Numbered from the stretch's first letter, positions 6,026 through 14,111 are shown. The stretch: 18,660 bases of DNA from JBHAEC01 sp041855385 (GCA_041855385.1 JBHAEC010000006.1:1-18660); one strand, 5' to 3'. The notes: generated from the sequence alone by a model not told the origin. Numbers and translations: made by a program.

Positions 6026-6922
6026 ATGAATAGAGATTTCGCATTAGGCGTTGTATTTACGCTTTTGGGGGGTGTTTTTTGGGGATTGTCGGGAACATGT
6101 GCGCAGTTTATACAGGAAATGAGGCATGTAGATGCTAAGTGGCTTGTAACATCGCGTCTTACCATTGCCGGTTTAATCTCTTTGAGCTATACTTTTTATG
6201 CAAAAAGGGATTCGCTAATGCGGTTGTTCTTGTGCTCGAAGGATATCTTTCATACCATGATATTCGGCGTGTTCGGCATGGCTCTTTGTCAATACTCCTA
6301 CTTTGTATCCATTTACTATGCCGGTGCGGGGATTGCCACAGTATTACAATATTTAGCTCCTACTATCATTATTTTGTACTACCTTTTATTTAAGCGGAAG
6401 TGGCCTTCCAAGGGAGAATCGGTCAGCGTGGTTCTTGCAATGACCGGCACTATTCTTATCGCTACGAAGGGAGAACTATCTTTAGACCGGATTGACGGAA
6501 CTGTACTTTTTTGGGGGATTTTATCAGCTGTGGCGGTGGCAATTTATAGCGCGCAGCCCATTCCTTTACTTCGAAAGTATGGGTCCGGCCCAATTGTTAG
6601 TGTGGGGATGCTCTTTGGTGCGCTCACGGGCATTTTACTTTGGCAACCTTTTTATGTGCCCGGTGAATGGGATAGTTTAACGCATACTTCTTATTGGATT
6701 ATTGTTTTACTTGGTACGGTGGTTTCATTTAATCTTTACATTGAAGGTGTTAAGAGAATCGGTGCGGTAAAAGGGTCTATTCTCTCTTCTGTGGAACCCA
6801 TATCGGCGGTAATTTTTAGTTGGGCTCTTTTGGGGAATGCTTTTTCCTTAACTGATGTAATAGGTTTTACTATGATTTTAGCAACCGTATTCATTTTGTC
6901 CGCTCATAAGGGGGCATCTTAA
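6026..6922 (+). CDS. DMT-superfamily (EamA) transporter, ten membrane segments
   Basis: A 298-residue very hydrophobic protein with the duplicated EamA/RhaT architecture: about ten membrane spans in two halves (roughly residues 5-140 and 150-295). Features such as GVFWGLSGTCAQF near the start and SSVEPISAVIFSWALLGN near the end are typical of drug/metabolite exporters. It starts 15 bases after the ahbB stop, with TTAAGGA about 5 bases before ATG, and is followed by a strong terminator, so it is the last gene of the ahb run. Family members export amino acids, metabolites or, in a few cases, cofactors. Position suggests a link to tetrapyrrole traffic, but the sequence itself does not show a substrate. 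Confidence 0.82.
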   Translation: MNRDFALGVVFTLLGGVFWGLSGTCAQFIQEMRHVDAKWLVTSRLTIAGLISLSYTFYAKRDSLMRLFLCSKDIFHTMIFGVFGMALCQYSYFVSIYYAGAGIATVLQYLAPTIIILYYLLFKRKWPSKGESVSVVLAMTGTILIATKGELSLDRIDGTVLFWGILSAVAVAIYSAQPIPLLRKYGSGPIVSVGMLFGALTGILLWQPFYVPGEWDSLTHTSYWIIVLLGTVVSFNLYIEGVKRIGAVKGSILSSVEPISAVIFSWALLGNAFSLTDVIGFTMILATVFILSAHKGAS

Positions 6923-6986
6923 AAGGCGAAAATGTTTAAGCCATACGGATTTTAGAGGTAAGAATTATAAAGGGGAAATATACTGA

Positions 6987-7029
6987 AAAGCGATTGCGCC
7001 CTGTAAAATGGCGGAATCGCTTTATTTTT
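6987..7029 (+). terminator. Intrinsic terminator ending the ahb run
   Basis: AAAGCGATT (6987-6995) pairs perfectly with AATCGCTTT (7015-7023). After one mismatch, CGCC pairs with GGCG around a 9-base loop. ATTTTTACTTT follows. It lies 64 bases after the DMT transporter stop. Confidence 0.85.
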
Positions 7030-7123
7030 ACTTTAATAGAGCCTCCTTTTTAAGATGAAACAAGGGATAAGCAAATTTTTATAGTAAAGTGAAGGATGAA
7101 ATAAATATAATAGGGTGCAAAAA

Positions 7124-7151
7124 ATTTATTATATACCCGTATATAATAAAT
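7124..7151. promoter_or_regulatory. Perfect 28-bp inverted repeat (probable operator) upstream of the ABC importer
   Basis: ATTTATTATATAC (7124-7136) and GTATATAATAAAT (7139-7151) are exact reverse complements separated by CC. The element is immediately upstream of a near-consensus promoter, and its last base touches the Fur-like site. Two 13-base arms spaced by 2 suit a dimeric or tetrameric regulator. It is not followed by a T run in the right place for a terminator. The AT-rich half-sites do not match a regulator I can name with confidence. Each arm contains TATAAT, so a role as a promoter core cannot be excluded. Confidence 0.6.
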
Positions 7152-7165
7152 GAGAATGATTGACA
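7151..7165 (+). promoter_or_regulatory. Fur-like box overlapping the -35 element
   Basis: TGAGAATGATTGACA matches the 7-1-7 Fur-family consensus TGATAATNATTATCA at 11 of the 14 defined positions. It covers the -35 hexamer TTGACA (7160-7165), where a bound repressor would block RNA polymerase. Fur, PerR and Zur share similar boxes, so the metal is open. The match was made by eye and could arise by chance in AT-rich DNA, though its placement is apt. Confidence 0.45.
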
Positions 7166-7189
7166 GTTTGCCAATCTGTTTTATATAAT
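7160..7189 (+). promoter_or_regulatory. Sigma-70-type promoter of the ABC importer operon
   Basis: TTGACA (7160-7165), 18-bp spacer, TATAAT (7184-7189): both hexamers are perfect. Transcription would start near 7196, giving a leader of about 210 bases before the first start codon. The -35 is overlapped by a Fur-like site and the 28-bp palindrome lies just upstream. Confidence 0.75.
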
Positions 7190-7317
7190 ATGGTTAATTC
7201 AGTAAATAAAGGGATAATAAGGATTTTAAAATATAGATAATTTTATATAAAAACTTTATACCCCCTATTATTTTAAGAGTTTTTAATATTTGAGAGTATA
7301 TAAAATTTAATACTTAT

Positions 7318-7386
7318 ATCGTCGTGTTTAAGCTTGTGTGAAGAGACGATTGTACTTTTATAGCCCATAAAGGGGCTTTTTGTTTG
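7318..7386 (+). terminator. Leader stem and intrinsic-terminator hairpin before the first ABC gene (possible attenuator)
   Basis: Within the long AT-rich leader, ATCGTC (7318-7323) can pair with GACGAT (7345-7350). Then AGCCC (7362-7366) pairs with GGGCT (7373-7377), followed directly by TTTTTGTTTGTTTT. This is a small but well-formed intrinsic terminator only 19 bases before the ATG and inside the transcript. An upstream CCCCT (7262-7266) could pair with AGGGG (7371-7375) and disrupt it, so a switching leader is conceivable. I recognise no known riboswitch in 7196-7404. Confidence 0.5.
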
Positions 7387-7404
7387 TTTTACTAGGAGGA
7401 TCAG

Positions 7405-8334
7405 ATGCAGAGGCGTATACTGTATCGACTGGTTCAATTTGTTCCTGTACTATTGGGCATTACTTTTTTGGTATTCGGACTACTCTTTATTGCTCCTCTT
7501 GATGCGGTAAGCGTAAGACTTTCGGCAGGAGGTGTTGCCGTTGATCCGGCGGTTGCCCAGGCTATGAGGATGGAGATGGGGCTGGATAAACCTTTTCTCA
7601 CACAGTATATCCACTGGTTAGGGAACCTCTTGCGAGGTGATTTAGGAAAATCGCTCATTAATGATGAATCGGTTAGTTCTATGCTCTTAAAAGCATTGCC
7701 CTATACTATAAAAATGGCCGGATTATCTATGGTGCTGACTCTTTTGATTTCCGTGCCGCTAGGGATATATATGGCGGCCAAGAAAAACAGTGTTTTTGAC
7801 TATGGCGCAAGATTGATCAGCTTTGTAGTAAATGCTGTTCCGAACTTTATCATAGGACTAGGCTTATTGTATTTATTTTCCTATTACTGGGGCATTATTC
7901 CTGTTTTGTCTACATCGAGACCGGTGGGAATTGTTTTGCCGTCTCTTACTTTGACATTGGTAATGTCATCCCGTTATATACGGCAGGTACGGGCGGCAAC
8001 CTTGGAAGAACTGAGTAAGGATTATGTAATAGGGCTTCGTGCCAGAGGGCTGAAAGAAAGTACCATTCTTTATAAAAATGTGTTAAAAAATGTGATGATG
8101 GTCGTGCTTACTCTAACAGGTGTATCTATAGGGTCTCTTCTCGGCGGAACTGTGGTAGTGGAGACCATATTTAATTGGCCCGGTCTGGGAGATCTGATTA
8201 TGGATGCCATTACTAAACGGGATTATCCTGTGGTACAGGCGGTGGTGGTGTGGATGTCCTTCATTTTTTTGACTGTTACACTGATTACGGATATTTCGTA
8301 TACATGGTTTAATCCAAAGGTACGGAAAATATAG
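7405..8334 (+). CDS. ABC importer permease 1, nickel/peptide family (NikB/DppB type)
   Basis: Inner-membrane permease of a five-part nickel/dipeptide/oligopeptide importer, 309 residues, about six membrane spans, usual length. It opens with the family N-terminus (RRILYRLVQFVPVLLGITFLVF) and contains the periplasmic loop LDKPFLTQYIHWLGNLLRGDLGKS. The cytoplasmic coupling motif is EELSKDYVIGLRARGLKE (about residues 212-229), contacting the ATPases. GGTVVVETIFNWPGLGDL lies near the C-terminus. TAGGAGG is 8 bases before the ATG. It is the first gene after the regulated promoter and leader and leads into the second permease after 13 bp. Substrate class is best judged from the binding protein. Confidence 0.88.
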   Translation: MQRRILYRLVQFVPVLLGITFLVFGLLFIAPLDAVSVRLSAGGVAVDPAVAQAMRMEMGLDKPFLTQYIHWLGNLLRGDLGKSLINDESVSSMLLKALPYTIKMAGLSMVLTLLISVPLGIYMAAKKNSVFDYGARLISFVVNAVPNFIIGLGLLYLFSYYWGIIPVLSTSRPVGIVLPSLTLTLVMSSRYIRQVRAATLEELSKDYVIGLRARGLKESTILYKNVLKNVMMVVLTLTGVSIGSLLGGTVVVETIFNWPGLGDLIMDAITKRDYPVVQAVVVWMSFIFLTVTLITDISYTWFNPKVRKI

Positions 8335-8347
8335 GAGGCGTAACTGT

Positions 8348-9169
8348 ATGGTGAGCAAAAAAAATATAGGCCTTTCTTTTTGGGTTTTATTGGGACTTAT
8401 TATACTGTTACTTGTTTGCAGTTTATTCTCATCTTATTTAACGCCTTATGATCCGTATTCGACAAATCCCGATAAAATTTTGACGGGACCCGGTAGAGAG
8501 CATCTTTTGGGGACCGATAGTCATGGGCGGGATATTTTATCTCGCATTATAGTGGGAAGTAAAACTTCTATCTTTTCCGCTTTTGCAATTATTGCTACGG
8601 TGGCTACCATAGGAACTCTTATCGGACTTTTTGGCGGATACTATGGTGGGCGACTGGACGCATGGCTCATGAGGATTACGGATATTTTTCTCGCATTTCC
8701 CGATATCGTTTTGGCGATTGCGGTGGCCGGAGTACTCGGAGGCGGACTGATCAATGCAATGATAGCTCTTATGTTTACCTCGTGGACACAGTATGCCCGC
8801 TTGGCGAGAAGTCTTACCTTAGGGATTAAAGAAGAACCCTTTTTGCATGCGGCAAGACTCAGTGGCTGCCCTGATAGGAGAATATTATTTGTCCATATAC
8901 TGCCGAATATTTTAGGAACATTGGTTGTTACGGCAACCTTGCATATCAGTACAATGATGATGGCCTTGGCAGGACTTTCCTTTTTGGGGTTAGGGGTAAA
9001 GGTTCCGGAGGCGGAGTGGGGAAGTATGATTAGTGAGGGGAGAGAGTACTTACAGACTGCTCCTTGGGTTACCTTATTCACCAGTAGTGCCATAGTAATG
9101 GTGATGATGCTATTTAACTTATTTGGAGATCAAGTGCGTGATATGCTTGATCCGAAATGTAAAGATTAA
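8348..9169 (+). CDS. ABC importer permease 2, nickel/peptide family (NikC/DppC type)
   Basis: Partner permease, 273 residues. The N-terminal membrane segment is followed by the conserved LLGTDSHGRDILSRIIVGSKTS block (about residues 53-73), typical of DppC/NikC proteins. Five further spans follow. The ATPase-coupling motif is KEEPFLHAARLSGCPDRRIL (about residues 161-180), and GLSFLGLGVKVPEAEWGSM lies near the end. TAGGAGG lies about 10 bases before ATG 8348, and the gap from the first permease is 13 bp, so they are made together. After its stop only 52 AT-rich bases, without a hairpin, precede the binding-protein gene. Confidence 0.88.
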   Translation: MVSKKNIGLSFWVLLGLIILLLVCSLFSSYLTPYDPYSTNPDKILTGPGREHLLGTDSHGRDILSRIIVGSKTSIFSAFAIIATVATIGTLIGLFGGYYGGRLDAWLMRITDIFLAFPDIVLAIAVAGVLGGGLINAMIALMFTSWTQYARLARSLTLGIKEEPFLHAARLSGCPDRRILFVHILPNILGTLVVTATLHISTMMMALAGLSFLGLGVKVPEAEWGSMISEGREYLQTAPWVTLFTSSAIVMVMMLFNLFGDQVRDMLDPKCKD

Positions 9170-9221
9170 CTTTTTAAGTTTTTATTAGAGAAAAATATTT
9201 TTTTTATTTTAGGAGGGTATA

Positions 9222-10745
9222 ATGAAAAATCGTTTGGCAACATGGTTAGTTCTTATTACTGTAATGATTCTGTCACTGCTATTTTCCGGGTGTGGCAGCG
9301 AGCAGGAAAAAAGCTCAGGAAAGGTATTACGGGTGGGGGGAACTTCGTCTGTAACGGCATCTTTGGATCCGGCTAAGGAGTGGGAAGGTTGGTATACGGT
9401 TCGCTATGGTATAGGGGAAACCTTGTTTAAACTTGATAAAGAGCTTGTTCCACAGCCTTGGCTTGCTGAAAAGGGAGAACGTGTTGATGCTTTGACATGG
9501 AAAATTACGTTAAAGGATAAAGTAACGTTCTCGAATGGGACTAAGATGACTCCTGAAAAGGTTATAGCGGCCTTAAAACGTGCGGGAGAGAAGAATACTC
9601 GTGCCGTATCTCTTAAGGAATCAGAGTATACAGTAGAAGGCAATAGTGTTATTATCAAAACAAAAGAACCGTACGCTACGCTTATAAACGATTTAACGGA
9701 TCCTTATGCGACGATTATCGATGTGGAAGGAACGAAAGATTTCGATAAAAATCCTATTGGTACGGGACCTTTTGTAGCGGTTTCGCTTGAACCGAATACG
9801 AAAGCAGTGATGGGAAAAAATAAGAATTACTGGGGCGGTACGGTAAAGACGGAAAGTGTTGAATATGTTAAAGTGGCGGACTTCAATACTCTAGCTTTGG
9901 CGGTACAAAATGGAGAAGTGGATATTGCACTTGACATGAGTCCTCAGTCTGCAGAAAGTGCGGCGAAGAGCGATAAGGTAGTATTAATAAAGACCACACA
10001 ACCAAGAACATATCAGTTGTACTTTAACTTGGAAAAGATGCAGGATAAAGCGGTTCGTGAAGCTATTATGTACGGTGTAGACAAAAAAACCATTGGTGAA
10101 AAACAGCTTAAAGGTGCGGTAACTCCTGCAAACGGAGCATTTTTGGATACAAGTGCATTTGCAGCTACGGGCTTAAAGGCAAGAGCCTTTGATGTAGAAA
10201 AGGCTAAACAAATTTTGGCAATAGCCGGGTACAAAGATACCAACGGTGATGGAATCGTTGAGAAAGACGGACAGCCGCTAGTTGTGAAGCTTAGTGTGTA
10301 TAAGCGTTTGGCGATGGAGAGTATCGCTACGGAAATGCAGGCTCAACTAAAAAAAATAGGCATACAGGTAGAAATATCAGTTAATGAAAAGGCAAACTTC
10401 TTCGCTCCCGGCAATTTTGAAATGGGCTTATATTCGGTTGTAACTACTCCAACAGGAGATCCTTACGCCTTCCTTCGTGACTTTTTAAAGACAGGAGGAA
10501 AGTCTAATTTCGGAAAATATGACAATGCTGAAGTGCAGGAATATTTAGCCGCTTTAGGCAAGGCCTTTGCCAAAGATGAGCGAGTTGATTTGGTGAATAA
10601 AATCCAGCAACAAGTTATAGATGATGCGGCCGGAGATTATGTAGGATTTAACAATATGCATACGGTTATCAGCAAATCCGTTTCCGGATACGAAACATAT
10701 CCTAATGATTATTATCAAATGACGAAAGATGTTGTTAAAAAGTAG
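9222..10745 (+). CDS. Solute-binding lipoprotein, NikA/CntA-like (SBP_bac_5 family)
   Basis: Binding protein of the importer, 507 residues, standard for the family. The N-terminus is a lipoprotein signal with lipobox LFSGC, the lipidated cysteine being Cys24, so it is tethered to the outer face of the membrane. The mature start VTASLDPAKEWEGWYTVRYG, then ETLFKLD, and NPIGTGPFV are family signatures. The GWYTVRYG...ETL block is reminiscent of nickel and opine-metallophore binding proteins (NikA, CntA) more than of peptide-binding DppA/OppA. This is a judgement by eye. DTNGDG (about residues 338-343) resembles a calcium loop. AGGAGG lies 6 bases before the ATG. The gene sits between permeases and ATPases, as in complete nik/dpp operons. 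Confidence 0.83.
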   Translation: MKNRLATWLVLITVMILSLLFSGCGSEQEKSSGKVLRVGGTSSVTASLDPAKEWEGWYTVRYGIGETLFKLDKELVPQPWLAEKGERVDALTWKITLKDKVTFSNGTKMTPEKVIAALKRAGEKNTRAVSLKESEYTVEGNSVIIKTKEPYATLINDLTDPYATIIDVEGTKDFDKNPIGTGPFVAVSLEPNTKAVMGKNKNYWGGTVKTESVEYVKVADFNTLALAVQNGEVDIALDMSPQSAESAAKSDKVVLIKTTQPRTYQLYFNLEKMQDKAVREAIMYGVDKKTIGEKQLKGAVTPANGAFLDTSAFAATGLKARAFDVEKAKQILAIAGYKDTNGDGIVEKDGQPLVVKLSVYKRLAMESIATEMQAQLKKIGIQVEISVNEKANFFAPGNFEMGLYSVVTTPTGDPYAFLRDFLKTGGKSNFGKYDNAEVQEYLAALGKAFAKDERVDLVNKIQQQVIDDAAGDYVGFNNMHTVISKSVSGYETYPNDYYQMTKDVVKK

Positions 10746-10769
10746 AGGATAGTTATAAAGCGGGGAAAT

Positions 10770-11717
10770 ATGCAAGATTTAGTGCGTGTAGAAAATGTCA
10801 CAGCCGGCTATAATGGTCTTGAGGTGGTAAGAAATATTACTTTCTCACTGAAGAAAAGAGAAATATTGGGCATTGTAGGGGAAAGCGGTTGTGGGAAATC
10901 TACTTTGCTGAAAGCGTTGTTTCCCGTACGAGGCATGAGAACGGAAGTATTTAGCGGAACGGTACGGGTGGATGGATTATCCATATCCGACTTATCAAAA
11001 GATGAAAAGAGGAAAATATGGGGAGAACAAATTGCCTATATTTTTCAAAATCCGGAGAGTTCATTTCACCCGTCAAGACGAATTAGGGTCCAGATGTATG
11101 AGGCTATGCAGGCTCATCGAAAGATGTCCGTTAAAGAAATGGATGAACGAATAGAAAAAGCGATGAGGGCCATGGGGCTTTCCGATGTAAGTCGCATTTG
11201 TGATTCATATCCTTTTGAACTTTCCGGAGGAATGGCACAACGTGTTGCTATAGCGACTGCGGTACTACTGGAACCGATTCTAATTTTAGCGGATGAACCG
11301 ACTTCTGCACTGGATACAACAATACAGAAGCAGGTAATTGACGAGTTGCTTTCTTTAAGAGAAAAATTGGGAACAGCTATGATAGTGATTTCTCATAATA
11401 TGGGAGTTGTGTCGAAGATGGCCGACTACATTGGTGTTATGTATGCAGGCAGACTAGTGGAATACGGACATGCTACCGATGTCTTGGAAGCGCCGAATCA
11501 TCCGTATACAAAGACTCTCATAGAGGCAGTTCCGAAGATTGGCGGAGGAATTCCGGTTGGGTTGGACGGAGCTCCTCCGAAATTTAAAGAACTCGGCAAT
11601 GGATGTGGGTTTATATCGCGTTGTCCCTATCGAAGCAAGGCTTGTGAAGGTTACAGAAATGAAGTATACGTGAAGAGAAACGGACGACGTGTGCTTTGCC
11701 TGTTGGAGGATCAATGA
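10770..11717 (+). CDS. ABC importer ATPase 1 (NikD/DppD type)
   Basis: ATP-hydrolysing subunit, 315 residues, cytoplasmic. Walker A GESGCGKST (37-45), Q-loop FQNPESSFHPS (about 92-102), signature LSGGMAQR (151-158), Walker B LILADEPTSALD (171-182) and H-loop His209 (SHNMGVV) are all intact. The C-terminal oligopeptide-transporter extension holds Cys279, Cys285, Cys292 and Cys310 (GCGFISRCPYRSKAC...C), the pattern seen in DppD/NikD-type ATPases and reported in some to bind an iron-sulfur cluster. The gene starts 24 bp after the binding protein; GGGG lies about 7 bases before ATG. Its stop overlaps the next ATPase start by 4 bp. Confidence 0.88.
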   Translation: MQDLVRVENVTAGYNGLEVVRNITFSLKKREILGIVGESGCGKSTLLKALFPVRGMRTEVFSGTVRVDGLSISDLSKDEKRKIWGEQIAYIFQNPESSFHPSRRIRVQMYEAMQAHRKMSVKEMDERIEKAMRAMGLSDVSRICDSYPFELSGGMAQRVAIATAVLLEPILILADEPTSALDTTIQKQVIDELLSLREKLGTAMIVISHNMGVVSKMADYIGVMYAGRLVEYGHATDVLEAPNHPYTKTLIEAVPKIGGGIPVGLDGAPPKFKELGNGCGFISRCPYRSKACEGYRNEVYVKRNGRRVLCLLEDQ

Positions 11718-12475
11718 GTAAAGCAATTATAAGCTTTGAAAATGTGACAAAAATTTTTGATGTCAATAATGTAACGGTGAAAGCTTTGGATAAGGTGAAT
11801 TTTACTCTTTATGAGGGTGAGATTTTAGGGATTATCGGAGAAAGTGGAAGCGGTAAGTCCACTATTGCAAAGATTATCACAGGCTTACATAATGTAACCG
11901 AAGGGCGAGTTATCTTTGATGACCGGGATATAACTAAGTTTACTCGTCGAGAGTGGATCGAATTATATAAAAAAGTACAAATGGTTTTTCAAAATGCGAC
12001 CGGATCCTTTAACCCTAGAAGGAAAGTGGGGGTCACCATAGAGGAAACGGTGTGCCATCTTTGTGCTACTTTGGAGGGGAGCCCTAAGGCTAGGGTAATA
12101 GAGTTACTGGAGCAAGTGGGACTTAATCCGGAGTATGCAGAAAAATATCCTCATGAACTAAGCGGCGGAGAATGTCAAAGAGCGGCTATTGCAAGAGCGA
12201 TGGCAGTGCATCCTAAGCTCATTATTTGTGACGAGGCTACATCGGCTCTTGATGTGTCGGCACAGGCTAGAATTATTGCCCTTCTTAAGCACTTACAAGA
12301 GGTACATGGAATGAGTATGATTTTTATCACTCACGATCTTCCTCTGGTCAGTTCACTTACGAACCGTCTTATCATTATGGATAAGGGGCGTATTGTTGAG
12401 GAGGGTCTAACTCGGGAAATTATAAAATATCCGCAGGCCAAAGAGACGAAAGCCTTACTTGATGCTGTTTTATAG
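11714..12475 (+). CDS. ABC importer ATPase 2 (NikE/DppF type)
   Basis: Second ATPase, 253 residues. I choose ATG 11714, which overlaps the stop of ATPase 1 (ATGA) and has GGAGGA at 11705-11710. An in-frame TTG at 11696 would cover that ribosome binding site and is less likely. Walker A GESGSGKST (42-50), Q-loop FQNATGSFNPRR, signature LSGGECQR, Walker B LIICDEATSALD and H-loop ITHDLPLV are present. It lacks the C-terminal cysteine extension of its partner, ending after EIIKYPQAKETKALLDAVL; this shorter form is common for NikE-like subunits. It is the last gene of the importer operon; no clear intrinsic terminator follows immediately. Confidence 0.88.
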   Translation: MSKAIISFENVTKIFDVNNVTVKALDKVNFTLYEGEILGIIGESGSGKSTIAKIITGLHNVTEGRVIFDDRDITKFTRREWIELYKKVQMVFQNATGSFNPRRKVGVTIEETVCHLCATLEGSPKARVIELLEQVGLNPEYAEKYPHELSGGECQRAAIARAMAVHPKLIICDEATSALDVSAQARIIALLKHLQEVHGMSMIFITHDLPLVSSLTNRLIIMDKGRIVEEGLTREIIKYPQAKETKALLDAVL

Positions 12476-12522
12476 TTAAAAAATAAGAGTAATGTTCTGT
12501 AGATATAAATGCATTTTAGGTG

Positions 12523-12562
12523 TATAATGACTTTTATATACTGGTAGAGGGTATCAGTATAT
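12523..12562 (+). promoter_or_regulatory. TATAAT box followed by an 11-bp stem-loop in the MATE leader
   Basis: TATAAT at 12523-12528 could be a -10 element; no convincing -35 is seen. Just downstream, ATATACTGGTA (12536-12546) pairs with TATCAGTATAT (12552-12562), one G-U wobble, around a GAGGG loop, and would be at the very 5' end of a transcript starting near 12535. No T run follows on either strand, so it is unlikely to be a terminator. The rest of 12563-12710 has a small TATCA/TGATA hairpin and three TTGAT repeats but no gene. Confidence 0.4.
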
Positions 12563-12710
12563 CGATTTTGAAAAAAATACTTAAAGAGATAGAGTAAAAG
12601 TTCGCCGAAGGTATCAAAACAGACTGATAAGAGATGCTTTGGGCACGAGTTGATCGTAGTAATTGATGGCTATAATCCGTTGATGGAGCATATGTGGAGA
12701 GTATAGAAGC

Positions 12711-14111
12711 ATGATCGAAAAGATAAAAAGATTCTTAAGGTCCGGATATAATTTTGGGGATTCATCAGATCCGGAGGCGGATGCCAAACAAATATATGAG
12801 GAATATATGGATGTGGCATGGCCGGCTACTGCTCAAGGTTTATTTCTGGAAGTAGTCATGGTTATTAGTTTAGCCATGGTGGGGGTCCTTGGTGCCAAAG
12901 CCTTGGCCGCTATTGCCATAATGGGGCAACCTCGCATGGTTATGCTGTTGTTTGCTCGATCCATTTCTATCGCTGTAACTGCATTGGTGGCAAGGAGAAG
13001 AGGACAAAAAGACCGGCTGGGAATGAATGCGGTTTTAAATCAAAGTTTACTCTTGTCCTTTTTGTTTTATATCCCCTTTTTGTCTTTGTTTTATGTTTGT
13101 TTGGAAGATATACTTCTCCTTGTGGGAGCACAAGAGGAGATTATGAATGATGCCATTGCTTTTGGACAATATGTGACTATAAGCATTTTATTTGCAACCT
13201 TTAGTCAGCTTGTGGGAGGCGCATTGATTGGAGTTGGGAACACTCGCATCATTTTTTATTCCAATGCTATCGGTAATGTGGTGATGATTGCTCTAAATGT
13301 GTTTCTCATTTATGGACTGTGGGGAGCTCCTCAAATGGGTGTAGCCGGAGCAGGGCTCGGTACATTGGTTGGGAATGCTGTAACCGCAATACTGTTGGGC
13401 TTTGTAGTGTGGGGAAAAGGCAAAGAAATCTCCCTTAATTCCGGTGTTTCATGGGGATTTACTAAAGAGGTGCTGGCGCCTCTTGGTAAAATCGGACTCA
13501 GTTCTTTTGGAGAGCAGGCTTTTGAGCGATTCGGCATGGTCATGTACACTATTATGGTCACTTCCTTAGGGGTAGTTGCATTGGCTACACATCATGTTTG
13601 TATGGCTCTGTGTAATATATTTTATGCTCTTGCCACCGGATTGGGGCAGGCGACAACCGCAAGGGTTGGACAAAGCTTGGGGCAAAAAAGACCGGATATA
13701 GCCGAAGCGTTTTGCTTTGTCGGGGTTCGAGTAGGCCTTCTTATATCCGGTATAGGCTGTTTGATTTTTTTCTTAGGGCGCGAACCGATTATGCTTATGT
13801 ATACCCGTGATATAGAAGTAGTGGAACTGGGAAGTCAAATTATGTATTTTGTTGCATTGGCCAATATTCCGCAATGTTTGCAACTCGTGTATTCGGGAGT
13901 ATTAAAGGGGGCGGGTGACAACTATTATGTAATGAAATATTCCTTGCTTGTTATTGCTATTTTTAGGCCTCTCCTTACCTATTTCCTGTGTTTTGTAGCG
14001 GGATGGGGATTATATGGAGCGTGGTTTTCACTTCTTTGCGATCAAAGTCTTCGTATGCTATGTGCAAAAATCAGGGTGACGAGAGGTCGATGGAAGGCAA
14101 TAGAGATATGA
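12711..14111 (+). CDS. MATE-family efflux transporter
   Basis: A 466-residue polytopic membrane protein with about twelve spans in two six-span halves, the normal MATE length and layout. Family signatures include ATAQGLFLEVVMVISLAMVG in span 1, VGALIGVGNTR and LGTLVGN in the first half. The second half has CNIFYALATGLGQATTARVGQSLGQ and the YSGVLKGAGDNYY stretch, which mirrors LIGVGNTR in the first half. MATE proteins extrude cationic drugs or metabolites in exchange for sodium or protons; no substrate is visible here. An unusual soluble N-terminus of about 35 residues (GDSSDPEADAKQIYEEYMD) precedes the first span. The ribosome binding site is modest (GTGGAGAG, about 11 bases upstream). It lies alone between the importer operon and the PepSY gene, behind a 235-bp structured leader. 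Confidence 0.87.
   Translation: MIEKIKRFLRSGYNFGDSSDPEADAKQIYEEYMDVAWPATAQGLFLEVVMVISLAMVGVLGAKALAAIAIMGQPRMVMLLFARSISIAVTALVARRRGQKDRLGMNAVLNQSLLLSFLFYIPFLSLFYVCLEDILLLVGAQEEIMNDAIAFGQYVTISILFATFSQLVGGALIGVGNTRIIFYSNAIGNVVMIALNVFLIYGLWGAPQMGVAGAGLGTLVGNAVTAILLGFVVWGKGKEISLNSGVSWGFTKEVLAPLGKIGLSSFGEQAFERFGMVMYTIMVTSLGVVALATHHVCMALCNIFYALATGLGQATTARVGQSLGQKRPDIAEAFCFVGVRVGLLISGIGCLIFFLGREPIMLMYTRDIEVVELGSQIMYFVALANIPQCLQLVYSGVLKGAGDNYYVMKYSLLVIAIFRPLLTYFLCFVAGWGLYGAWFSLLCDQSLRMLCAKIRVTRGRWKAIEI

Noticed and set aside
11696..11713. TTG start for ATPase 2
   Set aside because: It precedes and covers the GGAGGA ribosome binding site; ATG 11714 overlaps the upstream stop as is typical for coupled genes.
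12541..12700. Lysine riboswitch (GGTAGAGG ... CGCCGAAG ... ATGGAG)
   Set aside because: The closing P1 helix cannot form, the GGTAGAGG lies inside a separate strong hairpin, and the P2/P3 region is far too short. Kept only as a generic structured-leader observation.
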